Below are positions 61,058 through 64,000 of a stretch of 64,000 bases of DNA, piece after piece. The translations under genes and the position numbers were made by a program. Under the pieces are notes generated by a model that was not told where the DNA came from, ran no database searches, and was given only the letters and a program-made list of their open reading frames with translations. Source of the stretch: Mycobacterium pseudokansasii (GTDB lineage: Bacteria; Actinomycetota; Actinomycetes; Mycobacteriales; Mycobacteriaceae); NCBI RefSeq assembly GCF_900566075.1, contig NZ_UPHU01000001.1, positions 1,984,001 to 2,048,000 of the forward strand. The letters run 5' to 3'. Each line of letters starts with the position of its first letter. The first letter of the stretch is position 1.

Positions 61058-61401
61058 CCTTCTCCTCTTGCATCTTCCGGTATCGCGAAGACGTGCAGGT
61101 GGGCGGCCGCATTGCCATGTGCCCGGGCATCACGCAAAAGTGCGGGTCTGACTCATGCGGTTTGACCCCGTTCATATGTACCATTCGCCGGTGCTTGCGG
61201 GCGGGCGTGAACCACCCGGATTTCCTGTGATTTTCATGGCACGCACAGCGTCTGGCACAATTGACCAGTTGTCCGCGCAGGCAGGGTGTTCTCGCCTGCT
61301 GCGGCATACAGCCATAAGCCCGTACCCATCGGCTTGATAAGCGCCTCACGCCCGCGTGTCGGCGGTTCACCAGGCCGCGAACCGGAGGAAGTGTCTTTCC
61401 C
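61058..61401 (+). promoter_or_regulatory. Divergent region lppW / rplS with rplS leader
   Basis: 344 bp with no gene. It should contain both promoters. Close to rplS, CGGTTC (61363-61368) pairs with GAACCG (61379-61384), whose last base is the first G of the Shine-Dalgarno GGAGG (61384-61388), 12 nt before the ATG; this may be a leader hairpin. Confidence 0.4.
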
Positions 61402-61743
61402 ATGAACAGGCTGGACTTCGTCGACAAGGCGTCGCTGCGCGACGACATCCCGGCCTTCAGCCCGGGCGACACCATCAACGTGCACGTCAAGGTCATCGAG
61501 GGCGCCAAGGAACGTATCCAGGTGTTCAAGGGCGTGGTGATCCGTCGGCAGGGCGGGGGTATCCGCGAGACGTTCACCGTACGTAAGGAAAGCTACGGCG
61601 TCGGCGTCGAACGGACTTTCCCCGTGCATTCCCCGAACATTGACCACATCGAGGTGGTGACCCGCGGCGACGTCCGCCGCGCCAAGCTGTACTACCTGCG
61701 CGAGCTTCGCGGCAAGAAGGCCAAGATCAAGGAAAAGCGCTGA
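61402..61743 (+). CDS. rplS: 50S ribosomal protein L19
   Basis: 113 aa, the M. tuberculosis length. [29 protein letters not shown], then [24 protein letters not shown] and the basic C-terminus [10 protein letters not shown] are diagnostic for L19. GGAGGAAG precedes the ATG. Confidence 0.98.
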   Translation: MNRLDFVDKASLRDDIPAFSPGDTINVHVKVIEGAKERIQVFKGVVIRRQGGGIRETFTVRKESYGVGVERTFPVHSPNIDHIEVVTRGDVRRAKLYYLRELRGKKAKIKEKR

Positions 61744-61822
61744 CCGGCACTGCCGTGGTAACCGGGGCGGCCCTGACGCGCCAGTCGCGAAGGACACGGC
61801 GCGTGCTGGCTACGCTGATCCC

Positions 61823-62686
61823 GTGACCGAAACCACGGACTCTCCGTCTGAGCGCGAGCCCGGCGCTGATCAGGCGGCATCGAAGCCGTCTGGCCCCGAA
61901 TCTGACATCACCGGCGAGACAACCCGGCCAGCAGGCACGGGTGAGTCCACAGAAGCCGACAACGGCGCATCCAAGCCGGCCAAGAAGTCGACGCTGCGGG
62001 AACTTGCCACCCTGACGGTGATCGCGGTGGTGCTCTATTACGTGATGTTGACGTTCGTGGCGCGTCCTTACCTGATTCCTTCGGAATCGATGGAGCCCAC
62101 CCTGCACGGGTGTTCGACCTGCGTCGGTGACCGCATTCTGGTGGACAAGCTCACCTACCGCTTCAGCTCGCCCAAACCCGGCGATGTCATCGTCTTCAGG
62201 GGACCGCCCTCGTGGAACGTGGGTTACAAGTCGATTCGCTCGAGCAACACCCTGGTCCGCTGGGTGCAGAACGCGCTGTCGTTCATCGGCTTCGTGCCTC
62301 CCGACGAAAACGACCTGGTGAAGCGCGTCATCGCGGTCGGTGGGCAAACGGTCCAGTGCCGCTCGGACACCGGCTTGACGGTCAACGGCAAACCCCTCAG
62401 GGAGCCATACCTCGATCCGACCACCATGATGGCCGACCCGTCGGTCTACCCGTGCCTGGGCAGCGAGTTCGGACCGGTGACCGTTCCCCTCGGGCGACTG
62501 TGGGTCATGGGCGACAACCGGACCCACTCGGCGGATTCACGCGCTCACTGTCCGATGATGTGCACCGGGGATCCCATGGCGGGCACCGTGCCGATATCCA
62601 ACGTGATCGGTAAGGCCCGCTTCATCGTTTGGCCGCCGTCGCGATGGGGTGTGGTGCGGTCGGTGAACCCGCAACAAGGACAGTAG
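61823..62686 (+). CDS. lepB: Type I signal peptidase
   Basis: 287 aa from GTG 61823 (294 in M. tuberculosis). Membrane protease that removes signal peptides on the outer face. Acidic cytoplasmic N-terminus, one transmembrane helix (about 60-80), then box [10 protein letters not shown] with catalytic Ser89, Lys167 in VKRVIAVGG and box [14 protein letters not shown]. Complete. Confidence 0.96.
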   Translation: MTETTDSPSEREPGADQAASKPSGPESDITGETTRPAGTGESTEADNGASKPAKKSTLRELATLTVIAVVLYYVMLTFVARPYLIPSESMEPTLHGCSTCVGDRILVDKLTYRFSSPKPGDVIVFRGPPSWNVGYKSIRSSNTLVRWVQNALSFIGFVPPDENDLVKRVIAVGGQTVQCRSDTGLTVNGKPLREPYLDPTTMMADPSVYPCLGSEFGPVTVPLGRLWVMGDNRTHSADSRAHCPMMCTGDPMAGTVPISNVIGKARFIVWPPSRWGVVRSVNPQQGQ

Positions 62687-62699
62687 CCGTGGCTGGAGT

Positions 62700-63428
62700 A
62701 TGAATAAGACCTGGCCACCACGGACGGTGATCCGCAAAGCCGGGGGTTTGCGGGGGATGCGAACCTTGGAGTCTGCGCTGTACCGCAGCGGGCTGGGCCC
62801 GGTCGCGGGGGTGGACGAGGTGGGGCGCGGCGCCTGCGCCGGCCCGCTGGTGGTGGCGGCGTGCGTGCTGGGCCCGAATCGCTTGGAAAGCCTTGCCGCT
62901 CTGGATGATTCGAAGAAGCTTACCGAGAAGGCGCGGGAGAAGCTGTTTCCGTTGATCTGCCGTTATGCCCTGGCCTACCACGTGGTGTTCATCCCGTCGG
63001 TAGAGGTCGACCGGCGCGGCGTGCACGTGGCCAACATCGAAGGAATGCGGCGCGCGGTGGCCGGGCTGGCGGTACGACCCGGCTACGTGCTGAGCGACGG
63101 CTTCCGAGTGCCCGGGTTGGCCGTGCCGTCGCTGCCGGTGGTCGGGGGCGACGCGGCGGCCGCGTGTATTGCCGCGGCCAGCGTGCTGGCGAAGGTCAGC
63201 AGAGACCGATTGATGGTCACGATGGATGCGCACTACCCGGGATACGGTTTCGCCGAGCATAAGGGCTATAGCACGCCCGCACACACCCTCGCGCTGGCCC
63301 GGCTGGGTCCTTGCCCCGAGCATCGTTACTCCTTTATCAACGTCCGCCGGGTTGCGGACGGATCGGACGTCCGGGTGCTGACCGAGTGCGATCCGGACCC
63401 TCCGGAAGAGCGCGGCGAAGTCCGGTGA
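62700..63428 (+). CDS. rnhB: Ribonuclease HII
   Basis: 242 aa (264 in M. tuberculosis; the C-terminal tail is shorter here). Removes ribonucleotides from [23 protein letters not shown] with Asp39/Glu40, DDSKKL and the third acidic residue in LSDGFRVPG, plus HKGYSTPAH. Starts 14 bp after lepB. Confidence 0.95.
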   Translation: MNKTWPPRTVIRKAGGLRGMRTLESALYRSGLGPVAGVDEVGRGACAGPLVVAACVLGPNRLESLAALDDSKKLTEKAREKLFPLICRYALAYHVVFIPSVEVDRRGVHVANIEGMRRAVAGLAVRPGYVLSDGFRVPGLAVPSLPVVGGDAAAACIAAASVLAKVSRDRLMVTMDAHYPGYGFAEHKGYSTPAHTLALARLGPCPEHRYSFINVRRVADGSDVRVLTECDPDPPEERGEVR

Positions 63429-63558
63429 GGAAAGATGGTGCGCGAGTTCCCGCCCGGCGACGTTTCGCGCCGTGTAGCACTCAGGGCTCGGCGGGACCCT
63501 GGGCCGGGGAGTCAGGCATATTGGCTGGGAGAAGGACGTCTGAGCAGATGAGTGGCAG

Positions 63559-63864
63559 ATGAGTGCAGAGGATCTCGAAAAGTACGAAACCGAGATGGAG
63601 CTCTCGCTGTACCGCGAATACAAGGACATCGTCGGCCAGTTCAGCTATGTCGTGGAAACGGAGCGACGCTTCTACCTGGCGAACAGCGTGGAGATGGTGC
63701 CGCGTAACGCCGACGGCGAGGTGTATTTCGAGCTGCGACTGGCCGACGCGTGGGTATGGGATATGTACCGGCCCGCTCGGTTCGTCAAGCAGGTTCGGGT
63801 GGTCACCTTCAAGGACGTCAACATCGAGGAAGTGGAGAAGCCCGAGCTGCGGCTGCCCGAATAA
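63559..63864 (+). CDS. DUF2469 protein (Rv2901c-like)
   Basis: 101 aa, the M. tuberculosis length. MSAEDLEKYETEMELSLYREYKDIV and FKDVNIEEVEKPELRLPE are the conserved ends of this actinobacterial family of unknown function. ATG at 63559; a closely spaced ATG at 63548 is out of frame. Follows rnhB in mycobacteria. Confidence 0.93.
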   Translation: MSAEDLEKYETEMELSLYREYKDIVGQFSYVVETERRFYLANSVEMVPRNADGEVYFELRLADAWVWDMYRPARFVKQVRVVTFKDVNIEEVEKPELRLPE

Positions 63865-63948
63865 CCCCCGTGTGGCGAGCAGTCGCATATGCTCCTGCCG
63901 GCCCGGCGTGTCGCGGGCTTTTGCGGCTGCTCGGCAGAAGACCGCTGG

Positions 63949-64000
63949 CTACTGATCCTGGGGCGGCAGCTGGCCCCGGTTCTCGATGACCTTGCGCGCC
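63949..64000 (-). CDS. Possible C-terminus of a gene beyond the right edge
   Basis: Reading in from the edge on the minus strand, the last codons spell ARKVIENRGQLPPQDQ and stop at TAG 63949-63951. This is too little to name a family, but composition and ending look protein-like. In M. tuberculosis the next gene is fdhF in the same direction as rnhB, so a minus-strand gene here would be a synteny break. Confidence 0.3.
   Translation of the reverse strand, partial: ARKVIENRGQLPPQDQ

Overview
The window is high-GC actinobacterial DNA. Gene order and protein content point to a slow-growing Mycobacterium of the group that makes PDIM and phenolic glycolipid (M. kansasii, M. gastri or M. marinum type). 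It is read in the opposite orientation to the M. tuberculosis Rv2934-to-Rv2901c segment. Species assignment is inference from remembered family order and protein lengths; no search was run.

Region 1 (1-24751, minus strand): the phthiocerol/phenolphthiocerol operon. tesA lies furthest upstream, followed by a 678-bp intergenic region, then fadD26-ppsA-ppsB-ppsC-ppsD. The last five genes are joined by 4-bp stop/start overlaps. FadD26 activates the fatty-acyl or hydroxyphenylalkanoyl starter, loads it on the N-terminal ACP of PpsA, and PpsA to PpsD extend it in turn; TesA is the type II thioesterase of the pathway. ppsD runs off the left edge. The intergenic region carries a perfect CRP-type palindrome and three ACTAGT motifs.

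Region 2 (25046-38208, plus strand): a housekeeping block syntenic with Rv2927c-Rv2918c: sepIVA, a DUF177 protein, rnc, mutM, an OsmC-like protein, acyP, smc, ftsY, then the nitrogen operon amt-glnB-glnD with a GlnR-like box upstream.

Region 3 (38209-47246): the accessory part. A low-GC repeat protein sits between glnD and the Rv2917-type helicase. Between the helicase and ffh is a decaying island on the minus strand: a class II lanthipeptide synthetase (LanM) reading frame interrupted by three in-frame TAG codons (one exactly at the predicted kinase lysine), an abrupt junction into an Rv1273c-like ABC exporter with frameshifts, the first ~160 codons of an Rv1272c-like partner, and a broken secreted-protein gene. 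The LanM-ABC junction shares a 24-bp exact match with the left flank of the IS3-family element at 58436, so an insertion sequence probably took part in the rearrangement.

Region 4 (47247-63864, mostly plus strand): ffh, an amidohydrolase, pknI, a D-aminoacylase-type amidohydrolase, a TetR regulator, dacB2 (minus), a broken small secreted-protein gene (minus), a SnoaL-like protein, the ribosome-maturation cluster rpsP-KH protein-rimM-trmD, a degenerate IS3-family element, lppW (minus), rplS, lepB, rnhB and a DUF2469 protein. The right edge shows the last codons of a possible minus-strand gene. No tRNA, rRNA or CRISPR array was seen.
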